The translations under genes and the position numbers were made by a program. 13,348 nucleotides of DNA from Algisphaera sp039180025 (GTDB taxonomy: Bacteria; Planctomycetota; Phycisphaerae; Phycisphaerales; Phycisphaeraceae). The stretch spans positions 1 through 13,348 of the forward strand of contig JBCDDZ010000071.1 in NCBI GenBank assembly GCA_039180025.1, given 5' to 3'. The notes below the pieces were generated by a model that was given only the letters and a program-made list of their open reading frames with translations, was not told the origin of the DNA and searched no databases. Positions within the stretch are counted from its first letter, which is position 1; each line of letters starts with the position of its first letter. Shown here piece after piece: positions 1-7,247 of this stretch.

Positions 1-506
1 CCCACCACCCCCGTCAACCCGAGCCCCAGCCACCGCAGGCCCGCGATGGCGTACGGGTAGAACGGCTCGGACTGAAAAATCTTCGCCCCCCCCCACCACC
101 GGTGCCAGGTCGCCTCGTCCCCCATCTCTTCCATCCAGGTAAAAGAGGGGTGCGGCGTGTCCCGCCCCAGCCAGTCCCCCGCCAGGATTTGGCCCGACCA
201 CTCCCAATAAAACGCCATATCCGTCTGGCTACCGAAAGAATGCGTCGGCAGCAAACTCGTCGGGTGGTCCCAGACTTCTGCGAAATACCCCATCCGCAGG
301 CAGACCCCGACCACGAAGATCAGGCCGAGGATCCACCACCGCCGCGCCACCACCCACGGCAAATCCTCGTCCACTCCCGCCGGGCGGATCGACGCCGCCG
401 CTTCACGCGTCTCGGTCTGTTCGGTCCCGCCGGTCCCGTCGGCATCAGCCGTATCCGGTTCAGGCCGCTCCGGCCGGATTTTGATTGCCTCGGATTCAGA
501 CGGCAT
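1..506 (-). CDS. GT-C / family 39-like membrane glycosyltransferase, N-terminal part (runs off window)
   Basis: I translated this frame by hand from an ATG at 504-506; it stays open to the edge for 168 codons. Residues 1-50 are polar and acidic. A transmembrane helix follows at about 57-75 and a second begins near 150. Between them is a long loop rich in Trp and aromatic residues containing SQTDMAFYWEW (about 93-103) and later QSEPFYPYAIAGL. An acidic residue in the first loop after helix 1, with this aromatic pattern, is what one expects of GT-C lipid-sugar-dependent glycosyltransferases (the ArnT/PMT-like group), which act at the outer face of the cytoplasmic membrane. That assignment is family-level inference; substrate is unknown. 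A strong ribosome site (GGGGAGG at 513-519, six bases before the ATG) supports the start. It overlaps the end of the upstream gene by 11 bp, implying translational coupling. A run of nine G on the coding strand (86-94) lies inside the gene. Confidence 0.8.
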   Translation of the reverse strand, partial: MPSESEAIKIRPERPEPDTADADGTGGTEQTETREAAASIRPAGVDEDLPWVVARRWWILGLIFVVGVCLRMGYFAEVWDHPTSLLPTHSFGSQTDMAFYWEWSGQILAGDWLGRDTPHPSFTWMEEMGDEATWHRWWGGAKIFQSEPFYPYAIAGLRWLGLGLTGVV

Positions 507-2112
507 CGCGGACCTCCCCTGCTTCCACCGGCTCGGCCGCCGCCTCGCCCCCCTGCCGATAGATATGGGACAGCAAACTCCGTGTGCTCGGCTTGGGGCG
601 GCACAGCACCAGCATCTGAAACGCGAACAGGCTCGGCCACACCCGCGCCAACACCCCGCCCAACGCGTTGAGCCCCCGCGTCACCCCCCCGCCCCCCAGC
701 GCCAGCCCGAACGGCGGAGACAGCCCGCGGCTGCGCTCCACCTCGTACCCGCAATCCCGCAGCGTCCGCAGCAGCGTCCGGCGGTTGAACAGCCGCTTGT
801 GCGTCACGTCCAGAATCCCCCGGTCCGCGTACGTAAAACGCCCCAACAGCAGATTCAAACGCATCGTGATAAACGCGATGTTCGGCGTCGAAAGCACCAC
901 AAACGGCCGCCCCTCCCGCTCCGCCAGCAGAAGCGAACGCTCACGCAGATCAATCAAAAAATGCTCCGGCTCCGCCAGGTGCTCGATCACGTCCAGCAGC
1001 AGCACCCCGTCCGATTCAAACGCGTCCACCGGCAGCTCGCCGGTCTCCAGGTCAAAACGCACGAACCGCGTCATCGTCCCCTCCAGCGGCGGCTCCCGGT
1101 CCACCCCCGTCACCCGAACCCCCTTCGCCTCGCACGCCCGCGCCACGTAGCCCGGCCCGCACCCCAGGTCCGTCAGCGTCCCCGGCGACAACGCCTCGAC
1201 CCAGGACAACGCCACCGCGTGCGACGAACCCGACATCGCCCCCTTGTCTTCGTACCGCCCGTGCGTCAGCCGACGGTACCGCACGCTGCACATCATCCCG
1301 GAACGGTGCAGCCGGTAACGCAGCGTCGACGCCATGACGTGCAGCCCGTACGCCACCCCGTTCACCCGGCAGACCTCGTCCCCGTAGTGCGTCGGGATAT
1401 TGATCTCCCGAAACAGCGCCCCCACGTTCGCCGCCTGCAACAGGATCTGCGTATCGAAATGGAAATCGTTCGTGTTGATCCCCACCGGCACGGACCGCAA
1501 AAACGCGGTCGAATACGCCCGATACCCCGTGTGGTATTCCGACAACTCCAGCCCCGTGAGCTTGTTCTGATACCACGTCAGAAAACGGTTCCCCACCACT
1601 TTATGCCACGGCATCCCCCCCGCCCGCGCGCTCTGCGTGCTGTGCATCCGCGTGCCCAGGATCACGTCCGCCCGATCTTCCCGGTACACCTCGATAAACC
1701 GCGGCAACATCTCCGGGGCGTACTGCCCGTCCCCGTGCAGCAGCACCACCAGGTCGTACCCGTTCTCCACCGCGTACCGGTAGCCGATCTTCTGATTCCC
1801 GCCGTAGCCCTGGTTCTGCGGGTTCCGCGCGACCAGCACGTTCCCGATCCCGCGTTCGCTCAGCCACCCGCGCAGCCGGGCCGGGCCTCCGTCCGACGAC
1901 GCGTCGTCCAGATACAAAAACGTCACGTCGTCCCGGTTGAACAACGCCCCGGGCACCCGCTCAAACACCTCAACGATGTGACGCTCCGACTCGTACGACA
2001 CCACCAGCACCAGCACCTTCGGGGCGGCCGGCTCCCCCGTTTCGTCTTCCACCACCGGCAGACGGTTCAAAGGCTCGTGGTCGAGGGCTCGGCTTGGATT
2101 CATGTCGTTCAT
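496..2112 (-). CDS. Fused family 2 glycosyltransferase and SAM-dependent methyltransferase
   Basis: Residue numbers count from a GTG at 2121, where the frame opens. Residues 36-265 form a DPM1-like GT-A glycosyltransferase: VLVVSYESE at the start of the fold, LDDASSDG (71-78) for nucleotide-sugar binding, HGDGQY (129-134) as the metal-binding acidic motif, GTRM (156-159), and EYHTGYRAY (195-203). A class I methyltransferase follows at about 300-470: motif I DLGCGPGYV (318-326), the acidic ribose-binding D341, DVIEHLAEPE (377-386) and STPN (411-414). No membrane helices are obvious, so it should act on the cytoplasmic side, transferring sugar from a nucleotide sugar to a lipid or glycan; the methyltransferase could cap or modify the product. 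ATG codons at 2112 and 2103 are alternative starts; none has a strong ribosome site, and I chose 2112. It sits 48 bp after the TPR gene and overlaps the next gene by 11 bp, so it is very likely in the same operon. The fusion seems intact, with no frameshift. Confidence 0.9.
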   Translation of the reverse strand: MNDMNPSRALDHEPLNRLPVVEDETGEPAAPKVLVLVVSYESERHIVEVFERVPGALFNRDDVTFLYLDDASSDGGPARLRGWLSERGIGNVLVARNPQNQGYGGNQKIGYRYAVENGYDLVVLLHGDGQYAPEMLPRFIEVYREDRADVILGTRMHSTQSARAGGMPWHKVVGNRFLTWYQNKLTGLELSEYHTGYRAYSTAFLRSVPVGINTNDFHFDTQILLQAANVGALFREINIPTHYGDEVCRVNGVAYGLHVMASTLRYRLHRSGMMCSVRYRRLTHGRYEDKGAMSGSSHAVALSWVEALSPGTLTDLGCGPGYVARACEAKGVRVTGVDREPPLEGTMTRFVRFDLETGELPVDAFESDGVLLLDVIEHLAEPEHFLIDLRERSLLLAEREGRPFVVLSTPNIAFITMRLNLLLGRFTYADRGILDVTHKRLFNRRTLLRTLRDCGYEVERSRGLSPPFGLALGGGGVTRGLNALGGVLARVWPSLFAFQMLVLCRPKPSTRSLLSHIYRQGGEAAAEPVEAGEVRDAV

Positions 2113-2160
2113 ACCCCACACCGTTTATTCAACACGCGGCACACCGGACGATCCCCGTCT

Positions 2161-4569
2161 TCACTCGCCCCCGCTGCCCGACACCACGGGCTCGTCCGCG
2201 GAGGACGCCGCCCCGCCCTCCGCTCCCGCTTCCGAGCCCCCCGTGCCGGACCCGGGCGACTCCCGGACGTCTACCCGCGGCGGGGACGCCCCCGCTTCCC
2301 CGCCTTCTCCGGCCTCCCCGGCCTCCGCGGCCAACAAAGCCCGCGCTTGGTCCCGATTCGCCCGCGCTTCCGCGTAGTCCGGGTCGAACATCACCGCCTG
2401 CTCGAACTGGGCCAGCGCCTCGCCGAATCGGCCCTGATCCGCGAGCAACACCCCGAAGTTGTTCCGCAGGATCGCGTCGTCGGGCGCGAAGCGCATCGCC
2501 GACCGGTACGTGGTTTCCGCTTCCCCCTCCCGCTCCGTCTCCCGGAACACCATCGCCAGCCCCACCGCCGCCTCGACGTTCACCGGATTGATCTCCAGCG
2601 CCGCGCGGTACAGCCGCTCCGCCTCTTCCAGTTCGCCCTGCTGCGCCTCGAAGTCCGCGTAATTCCGATAGAGATGCGTCGATTCATCGTTCTCTTTCAC
2701 CGCCTGGGCGAACCACTTCCGGGCCGCTTCGGGGTGGCCGAGTTCCTCCAGCGACAACGCCATGTTCATCATCACCACCGCGTTCTCCGGGTCTTCCTGA
2801 AGCAAACGCAGGTACACCGCCAGCGCCCGCTCGTGTCGGCCGCGCGCCGCCTCGACCAGCCCCAACTGCGCCAACACCCGGCCGTTCTGCGGCGACAGCC
2901 GCATCCCCCGGGTCACCGTCTCTTCCGCCAGATCGATTTCTTCGAGCGCCAGGTAAACCGCCGCCATCGCCGCGATCAATTCCACATTGATCGGCTCTCG
3001 TACCAGGGCCTCCTCGTACGCCACTCGGGCCGGCTCGAACTCGCCGCGCAGATAATGCAGCCGGCCCCACAACGCCGGCAGCTTGCGGTAGTTCGGCTTC
3101 ATCTCTTCCAGTTCCGTGATCAGCCGTTCCACCTCGTGCAACCGATTCAGCTTCAGATACTCCACCGCCAGGTTATTGAGCGCCATCCCGCTGGTCGGCT
3201 GCGCCCGGACCGTCTGCTCCCAGATCTTCTGACCCGTGTCGTAGTCGTTCGCCCGCACCAGCGTCGCCCCGGTAAACGCCAGCGTCACCGCCACCCCCAC
3301 CCCCACCATCACCGACCACGCCCCCGCCCCTGCCTCCGCCCCCGGAAGAAGATCCGCGCCGGATCGGCCGGACACCAATGCGGCTGCTCCCGGCTCAGAG
3401 GCCCCGACCCCCTGCCGTGCCGAACTATCCACAACACCTACCCCGCCCCACCACCGCCGGCTCCACCACACCAGCCGCTCACCCCCCACCGTCAGCAGCA
3501 CCAGCACCGACAGCCCCGGCAGGTACATCCGCCGCTCCGCCACCACCTCCGTCACGATCGGAATCACACTCGAATCCGGCGACAAAATCAAATAGAACCA
3601 CGCCCCCACAAATCCCAGCACCGGCCGACGCACCAGCGCCACCCCTGTCGCCACCAGCCCCAAAAACACCAGCAGCGACCACGGCAGACTCTCCCACACC
3701 CCCGACACCAGTTGCTGGCTGTACGTGATCGACAAGGGATACGGAAACACCATCTGCCCCACGTACCCGCAAATCACCCCGCCCTGTGTGAGCAGATACC
3801 GCCACGTGATCTCCGCGCCCGACGAAATCCCCCCGCGGTCCACGTAGAAGATCGTCGCCACCGCCAACCCCCAGGTCGCCGCCGCCCCCAGATACATCCC
3901 CCGCCGCACCCGCCACGCCTCCTTGAAACTCCCCGCCAGGAACGTCCGGTCGTACAGCAGCAGCAGCACCGGCATCACCGCCGTCTTCTCCTTACAAAGC
4001 AGCCCCAGCACCAGCGCAAACACCACCAGGGCCTGCGGCACCAGCGGCCGCCGGGACCGGTGCGTCATGACCAGCAGCCGCAGCGACAGCAGCATAAAAA
4101 ACGCCGACATCGTCCCGGTCCGCTGCGTGATATAGATCACCGACTCGCTGTTGATCGGGTGCACCGTCCACACCGCCGCGATAAAGAAACTCAGCCCCCC
4201 GGCCCGGCTCCGCAGCCGCTCCGGGACCGCCGGCATCGCCAGCGTCTGCCGCAGCAGCCCGTAGACCAGGCACGCGCAGCCCAGATGGACCAGCAGGTTA
4301 AACACGTGGTAGCTCCACACCTCCAGTTCGCTGACCGCGTAATTCACCGCGAACGAGTAAGCCACCAGCGGCCGACCCGACGTGCTCGCCTTCGGCTGCC
4401 AACGCATCGCCTCGATCGGCGGCCAGAGCTGCTGCAGATGCGGGTTGTCCACCACGATCGTCAGGTCGTCGAAGATAAACGGCCCGTCAAACGACGTGGA
4501 ATACGCCGCGGCCCCCAACAGCACCACCACCAGACGAGGCCAGAAACCCGAACCCAGCATACGTTTCAT
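2161..4569 (-). CDS. TMTC-like polytopic membrane protein with C-terminal TPR array
   Basis: The 802-residue product has a hydrophobic N-terminal half (about 10-440) with many helices and motifs of the TMTC/PMT-like GT-C group: FIFDD (31-35) in the first external loop, SGRPL (64-68), HPINSESV (137-144), an LCKEKTAV segment near 189 and ERRMYLP near 345. In TMTC proteins the acidic pair after helix 1 is the presumed catalytic site for mannose transfer from a dolichyl-phosphate donor; a bacterial polyprenyl-phosphate donor is inference. Residues about 458-732 hold eight 34-residue TPRs plus a partial ninth helix pair, likely a periplasmic protein-binding scaffold. The last 50 residues are Gly/Glu/Ala/Ser-rich and probably disordered. 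The ATG at 4567-4569 has GAGG six bases upstream (4576-4579). It is first of three co-directional genes. A TPR membrane protein with only structural function is the alternative. Confidence 0.88.
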   Translation of the reverse strand: MKRMLGSGFWPRLVVVLLGAAAYSTSFDGPFIFDDLTIVVDNPHLQQLWPPIEAMRWQPKASTSGRPLVAYSFAVNYAVSELEVWSYHVFNLLVHLGCACLVYGLLRQTLAMPAVPERLRSRAGGLSFFIAAVWTVHPINSESVIYITQRTGTMSAFFMLLSLRLLVMTHRSRRPLVPQALVVFALVLGLLCKEKTAVMPVLLLLYDRTFLAGSFKEAWRVRRGMYLGAAATWGLAVATIFYVDRGGISSGAEITWRYLLTQGGVICGYVGQMVFPYPLSITYSQQLVSGVWESLPWSLLVFLGLVATGVALVRRPVLGFVGAWFYLILSPDSSVIPIVTEVVAERRMYLPGLSVLVLLTVGGERLVWWSRRWWGGVGVVDSSARQGVGASEPGAAALVSGRSGADLLPGAEAGAGAWSVMVGVGVAVTLAFTGATLVRANDYDTGQKIWEQTVRAQPTSGMALNNLAVEYLKLNRLHEVERLITELEEMKPNYRKLPALWGRLHYLRGEFEPARVAYEEALVREPINVELIAAMAAVYLALEEIDLAEETVTRGMRLSPQNGRVLAQLGLVEAARGRHERALAVYLRLLQEDPENAVVMMNMALSLEELGHPEAARKWFAQAVKENDESTHLYRNYADFEAQQGELEEAERLYRAALEINPVNVEAAVGLAMVFRETEREGEAETTYRSAMRFAPDDAILRNNFGVLLADQGRFGEALAQFEQAVMFDPDYAEARANRDQARALLAAEAGEAGEGGEAGASPPRVDVRESPGSGTGGSEAGAEGGAASSADEPVVSGSGGE

Positions 4570-4623
4570 CCAAAGCCTCGCATAAAGAACCCGGCGACCC
4601 CTCGGCCAGCCTCAGAGCCGAAC

Positions 4624-4653
4624 ATACTAATCCACCCCCTCCCGGTACGTCAC
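4624..4653 (-). promoter_or_regulatory. Candidate sigma70-type promoter of the glycosyltransferase block
   Basis: Reading the minus strand, GTGACG (4648-4653) matches four of six bases of the -35 consensus and TAGTAT (4624-4629) four of six of the -10, separated by 18 bp. It lies about 55 bp before the TPR gene start and downstream of the terminator of the prepilin gene, exactly where a separate promoter would be needed. The match is only moderate. Confidence 0.35.
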
Positions 4654-4766
4654 CCGCGCCCTCCGTTCCAAGCGCGTCCGTCTGGGCATCCCGGCGTTAT
4701 CTATATCGGGCGTGGGTTTTCAGAAGCGCGTCCATCATACGGCCGTGGACGGCGCCACCGGGGCCC

Positions 4767-4800
4767 AAAAAAATCGGCCACGCCGGGAGGGCGTGGCCGA
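4767..4800 (-). terminator. Intrinsic terminator of the prepilin gene
   Basis: A perfect 11-bp stem (4774-4784 paired with 4790-4800) closes a five-base loop. Read on the minus strand it is followed directly by seven T (4767-4773), the classic rho-independent layout, about 40 bp after the prepilin stop codon. On the plus strand the stem is followed by A, not T, so it works in one direction only. It separates prepilin transcription from the glycosyltransferase block. Confidence 0.85.
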
Positions 4801-4840
4801 AAAAATCACATGTTTTCAGATTCCAGGCATCGGACGTGGC

Positions 4841-5656
4841 TTACTGGTCGGTGTAGCCGGCGTTGGTGCTGGTGATCATCGCGGCATCGCCCGTCGTACC
4901 CGTGCCGGACGCCTCGGCGACGAACAGGCCGTCGTCGGCCCGCGGCTGGCTGGTGCCGTAGCGCGTCTGCTGAAAGTTCGAGGTCGCCGAGAACGACGTG
5001 CTGTTGTCGTTGTTGACAATACCGCCACGCCAGTCGCCACCGTCTTCTTCGGTCCAGACGCTGGAGATATTGGTGGCGTTAGTCGCGGCACCCGCCCCGG
5101 TGTTTTTGTCCGAGACCACAATGGCGTTGGTGTTGAAGGTTTCTTTCCATTCCAGCGCCCGCTGCCGGTCGGCCGGTGCGTCACCGACGCTCAGGCCCAC
5201 CATACCCAGGTCCAGAAACGCATAGGAGAAGTGTTTGGTGGTGGCGTTGTATTCCACAACCTGATCCGCGCCGACTTCCGAGGCAACGTCGTCCGCGGGG
5301 TTCAGGACATACTCGGGCACGAAAAAGTTGCCGTTGAGCATCAGCGCGACGGTGTTGGACGGGGCACCGATCGCGCCGCCGTAGCCATCGTTACCACCAC
5401 CCGCGACCTCGGCCCGGGCGACATCACCCGTGCTGTCGAGCCCGGGGTAGAAACCTTCTCGGCCGCCGGTCTTGTTGGACTGAGAAAAAATCGTGAAACC
5501 CTGCTGGATACCCCGAAGCTGCGTGTTGCTCGCCATCTGGCGGGCGGTACGGCGGGCCGCCCCCAGAGCCGGGAGCAGAATCCCGATCAGCAGCGCGATG
5601 ATCGAGATCACCACAAGCAGCTCAATGAGCGTAAAACCTTGTTGACGTCGTTGCAT
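4841..5656 (-). CDS. Type IV prepilin / type II secretion pseudopilin-like protein
   Basis: The 271-residue product begins MQRRQQG followed by FTLIELLVVISIIALLIG, a textbook short basic class III leader. Cleavage by prepilin peptidase is expected after Gly7, with Phe at +1 and Glu at +5, and a hydrophobic assembly helix of about 20 residues. The remainder is Thr/Asn/Gly/Ala-rich with a predicted globular domain I cannot assign, matching the many planctomycete proteins known only by their prepilin N-terminus. The frame is open for 74 more codons upstream, but the ATG at 5654-5656 is chosen because the leader must be short and because GGAG (5666-5669) lies nine bases before it. The protein is exported and would join a pilus or pseudopilus. 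The gene is followed by a strong terminator, so it is probably transcribed alone. Its codons look less GC-rich than those of its neighbours. Pilin versus secretion pseudopilin cannot be decided here. Confidence 0.88.
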   Translation of the reverse strand: MQRRQQGFTLIELLVVISIIALLIGILLPALGAARRTARQMASNTQLRGIQQGFTIFSQSNKTGGREGFYPGLDSTGDVARAEVAGGGNDGYGGAIGAPSNTVALMLNGNFFVPEYVLNPADDVASEVGADQVVEYNATTKHFSYAFLDLGMVGLSVGDAPADRQRALEWKETFNTNAIVVSDKNTGAGAATNATNISSVWTEEDGGDWRGGIVNNDNSTSFSATSNFQQTRYGTSQPRADDGLFVAEASGTGTTGDAAMITSTNAGYTDQ

Positions 5657-5665
5657 AAGACAAAA

Positions 5666-5669
5666 CTCC
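5666..5669 (-). promoter_or_regulatory. Ribosome binding site fixing the prepilin start
   Basis: GGAG on the minus strand, nine bases before the ATG at 5654-5656. It selects this start over the longer open frame that reaches 5878. Confidence 0.75.
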
Positions 5670-5957
5670 AATATGAATGAAAGCAAACTACTTAGCGGAG
5701 AAACAGAAGGAAGCGATATCTCGTAGCTGAAAACAAATCGCCGGGTGAAGACCGCGGGGCCGATCGGCTGGGACAAAACGCCCGACAAGCCGAGGACAGA
5801 CAGCAGTATGGAATATGGCGTGGCAGAGACGCGGGGCTTCGTGGGGCGGGACTCCGAACTAAGTCCTGTCGATCTCAAACCGCTAAGCGGTCCGAGCCGT
5901 CAGAATATTAGAAAACGGAGGCGAACAGGGGGGAGAAACGTTCCTTCAAACAAGTTG

Positions 5958-5978
5958 GCGGGTGAACGTTCACACCGC
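5958..5978. promoter_or_regulatory. Palindromic operator-like site
   Basis: GTGAACGTTCAC (5962-5973) is a perfect 12-bp palindrome. Outer arms GCGG (5958-5961) and CCGC (5975-5978) extend it with one unpaired A. The central CpG inside AACGTT is typical of LacI/GalR-family operators, though the bound regulator is unknown. A second AACGTT lies at 5937-5942, 28 bp away. It is about 300 bp from either flanking gene start. Confidence 0.4.
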
Positions 5979-6283
5979 GATCAACATCCTGGATCAAACG
6001 TATTCGTACTTAACCCGAATACCCACGGCCAGTTTTTCGCGAGCATTTTTCTGAAAACAGAGGAAATACCCGAGGCCGGTTCGTTAAGGATACCCCAAGC
6101 TCACAAGCGTTGTCAATCGAAATTCGCCTCAGGCAGAGCCTGATCGCGGTTATCGGAAGTTACCGCCGCACCTCATATTAAACAGCCCTCTCCGCCGCGC
6201 CTCGATCTGCCCCGAGCCCCCGCCTCGCCACGTTAAGATGGCCCGCCCCGTGTCCCCTCTCTTGTCCCCGTCCCCCCCGCCCC

Positions 6284-6290
6284 GGAAAGG
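6284..6290 (+). promoter_or_regulatory. Ribosome binding site supporting a TTG start
   Basis: GGAAAGG ends eight bases before TTG at 6299. No comparable site precedes the first in-frame ATG at 6329, so the TTG is preferred. Confidence 0.55.
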
Positions 6291-6298
6291 CCCACCTT

Positions 6299-7201
6299 TT
6301 GCTGCCCAGCCAGACCCAGCGTTTGTTGATGCTGATCGCCGTGGCCGTGGGTACACCGCTCTGGTGGTGGGCGGCGAGCGGGTTGCGTCCCGACGACGGG
6401 CTGCCGGGGTGGACGCTCGGCGGAGCCGGGGCGGTGTTCGCGCATAGCTCGGCCGGCGCCTGGGCCGCGGGGGTGGTTATCCTCGCCGGCGTCCCCGCGG
6501 CGCTGGCGGGGGCCGTGCTCGCCGCCACCGGCAACCCGCTGTCGGGCCTCGCCTGCGCCGCGGGGTCCGCCGCCCTGGCCTTCGGCGGCGCTTCGGGCCT
6601 CGGCGTGGCCCGCCGCGCGGCCGACGCCGGCCGCACCGAGCCCTACTTCCCCGCGCTCATGATCGAAACGGCGCTCTGGTGCGTGCTGCTGACCCTGTTG
6701 TCCGCCGCGATCGACCGCGGCGGCCGGCAGCTCCGCGGCCGACTCCCCGACCGCCTCACCAGCCGGAGCCTCGGCGGCGGCGTCCGCCTGCTCGGGTTCA
6801 GCGTCGGGGCGCTCTGGGCCGGCCTGATCACCGCGGTCCTGGGGGGCGTGCTCGCCCTCGGACTGCTGCGCAGCGACGACCCGGGCCAGATCCTCGGGGG
6901 CCTGTTCGTGGCGTTCACCCTCGCCTCGCTGATCGGGTTCGCCATCGCCCCCCATGATCGGCCCTGGCCCACGCTCCTGGCCCCGGGCCTAGTCGCCCTG
7001 GTGGGCTACGGCTGGGCCGCCTGGCAGCTCCGCGGCCGCGATGAGATGCTCCTCGCCGCCTGGTACCAGGGCACCCTGCCCGCCCTCGCCCTGGGCCTGC
7101 CGGTCCACTACCTCACCGCCGGCGTCCTGGGCTGCTGCCTGGGCACCGGGGTGGGCCAACTCCTCGAACACGTCAAGCGGTCCGACGCCTTCACCGCCTA
7201 G
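6299..7201 (+). CDS. Multi-spanning membrane protein of unknown function
   Basis: I do not recognise the family. The 300-residue product is almost entirely hydrophobic, rich in Ala, Gly, Leu and Val, with about eight likely helices (near residues 8-28, 52-75, 78-100, 118-136, 160-185, 190-212, 220-240 and 255-280). Short charged loops include GVARRAADAGRTEPYF (near 101-116), which precedes helix 4, and a central basic loop containing RGGRQLRGRLPDRLTSR. It has no obvious catalytic motif, no cysteine pair and no signal peptide distinct from helix 1. The start is TTG with a good ribosome site (6284-6290); ATG at 6329 is an alternative. It ends 46 bp before the ClC gene, in the same direction, so the two could be co-transcribed, although the ClC gene may also have its own promoter inside the gap. 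A transport-accessory or channel-partner role is a guess from position only. Confidence 0.75.
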   Translation: MLPSQTQRLLMLIAVAVGTPLWWWAASGLRPDDGLPGWTLGGAGAVFAHSSAGAWAAGVVILAGVPAALAGAVLAATGNPLSGLACAAGSAALAFGGASGLGVARRAADAGRTEPYFPALMIETALWCVLLTLLSAAIDRGGRQLRGRLPDRLTSRSLGGGVRLLGFSVGALWAGLITAVLGGVLALGLLRSDDPGQILGGLFVAFTLASLIGFAIAPHDRPWPTLLAPGLVALVGYGWAAWQLRGRDEMLLAAWYQGTLPALALGLPVHYLTAGVLGCCLGTGVGQLLEHVKRSDAFTA

Positions 7202-7234
7202 ATCCCGCGGGGTGCGGCGGCGCGGCCGCTTCTC

Positions 7235-7240
7235 TACACT
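7235..7240 (+). promoter_or_regulatory. Candidate -10 box for a leaderless ClC transcript
   Basis: TACACT lies seven bases before the ATG at 7248, and there is no Shine-Dalgarno sequence there. A -10 box at this spacing would start transcription at or next to the start codon, giving a leaderless mRNA. No clear -35 box accompanies it. Confidence 0.35.
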
Positions 7241-7247
7241 CCACCGC

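Larger units (their letters stand above)
5657..6298. other. Intergenic region of lower GC between divergent genes
   Basis: About 640 bp lie between the divergent prepilin and 300-residue membrane protein genes. The stretch is visibly poorer in G+C than the genes around it. I see no convincing coding frame: the longest, 5745-6143 plus, starts with GTG, lacks a ribosome site and resembles no family. It contains a strong palindrome (5958-5978), a smaller palindrome ACCGCTAAGCGGT (5879-5891), a seven-bp inverted repeat (6000-6006 with 6016-6022) and a six-bp hairpin (6129-6143) without a T run. It should carry the promoters for both flanking genes, but I found no clear sigma70 boxes. It does not resemble tmRNA, RNase P RNA or SRP RNA by their usual conserved motifs. 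Confidence 0.6.

Noticed and set aside
481..4875. A 1464-codon plus-strand open frame
   Set aside because: It lies antisense to three well-supported minus-strand genes, is extremely rich in Arg, Pro, His and Gln, and resembles no protein. It is a by-product of GC-rich codon use, which removes stop codons from the opposite frame.
5657..5878. N-terminal extension of the prepilin to 345 residues
   Set aside because: Prepilin leaders are short. The ATG at 5654-5656 has a ribosome site and starts just before the cleavage motif.
5745..6143. A 132-codon plus-strand frame divergent from the prepilin gene
   Set aside because: GTG start without ribosome site, no recognisable motif, and polar low-hydrophobicity sequence. 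It may be chance in a lower-GC spacer.
6129..6143. Hairpin TCAGGC-AGA-GCCTGA as a terminator
   Set aside because: Six-bp stem with no T run on either side, and no gene ends there.
7041..7247. Upstream extension of the ClC protein
   Set aside because: It overlaps the end of the preceding gene, reads as a Pro/Ser/Ala-rich shadow, and the ClC N-terminus begins naturally at ATG 7248.
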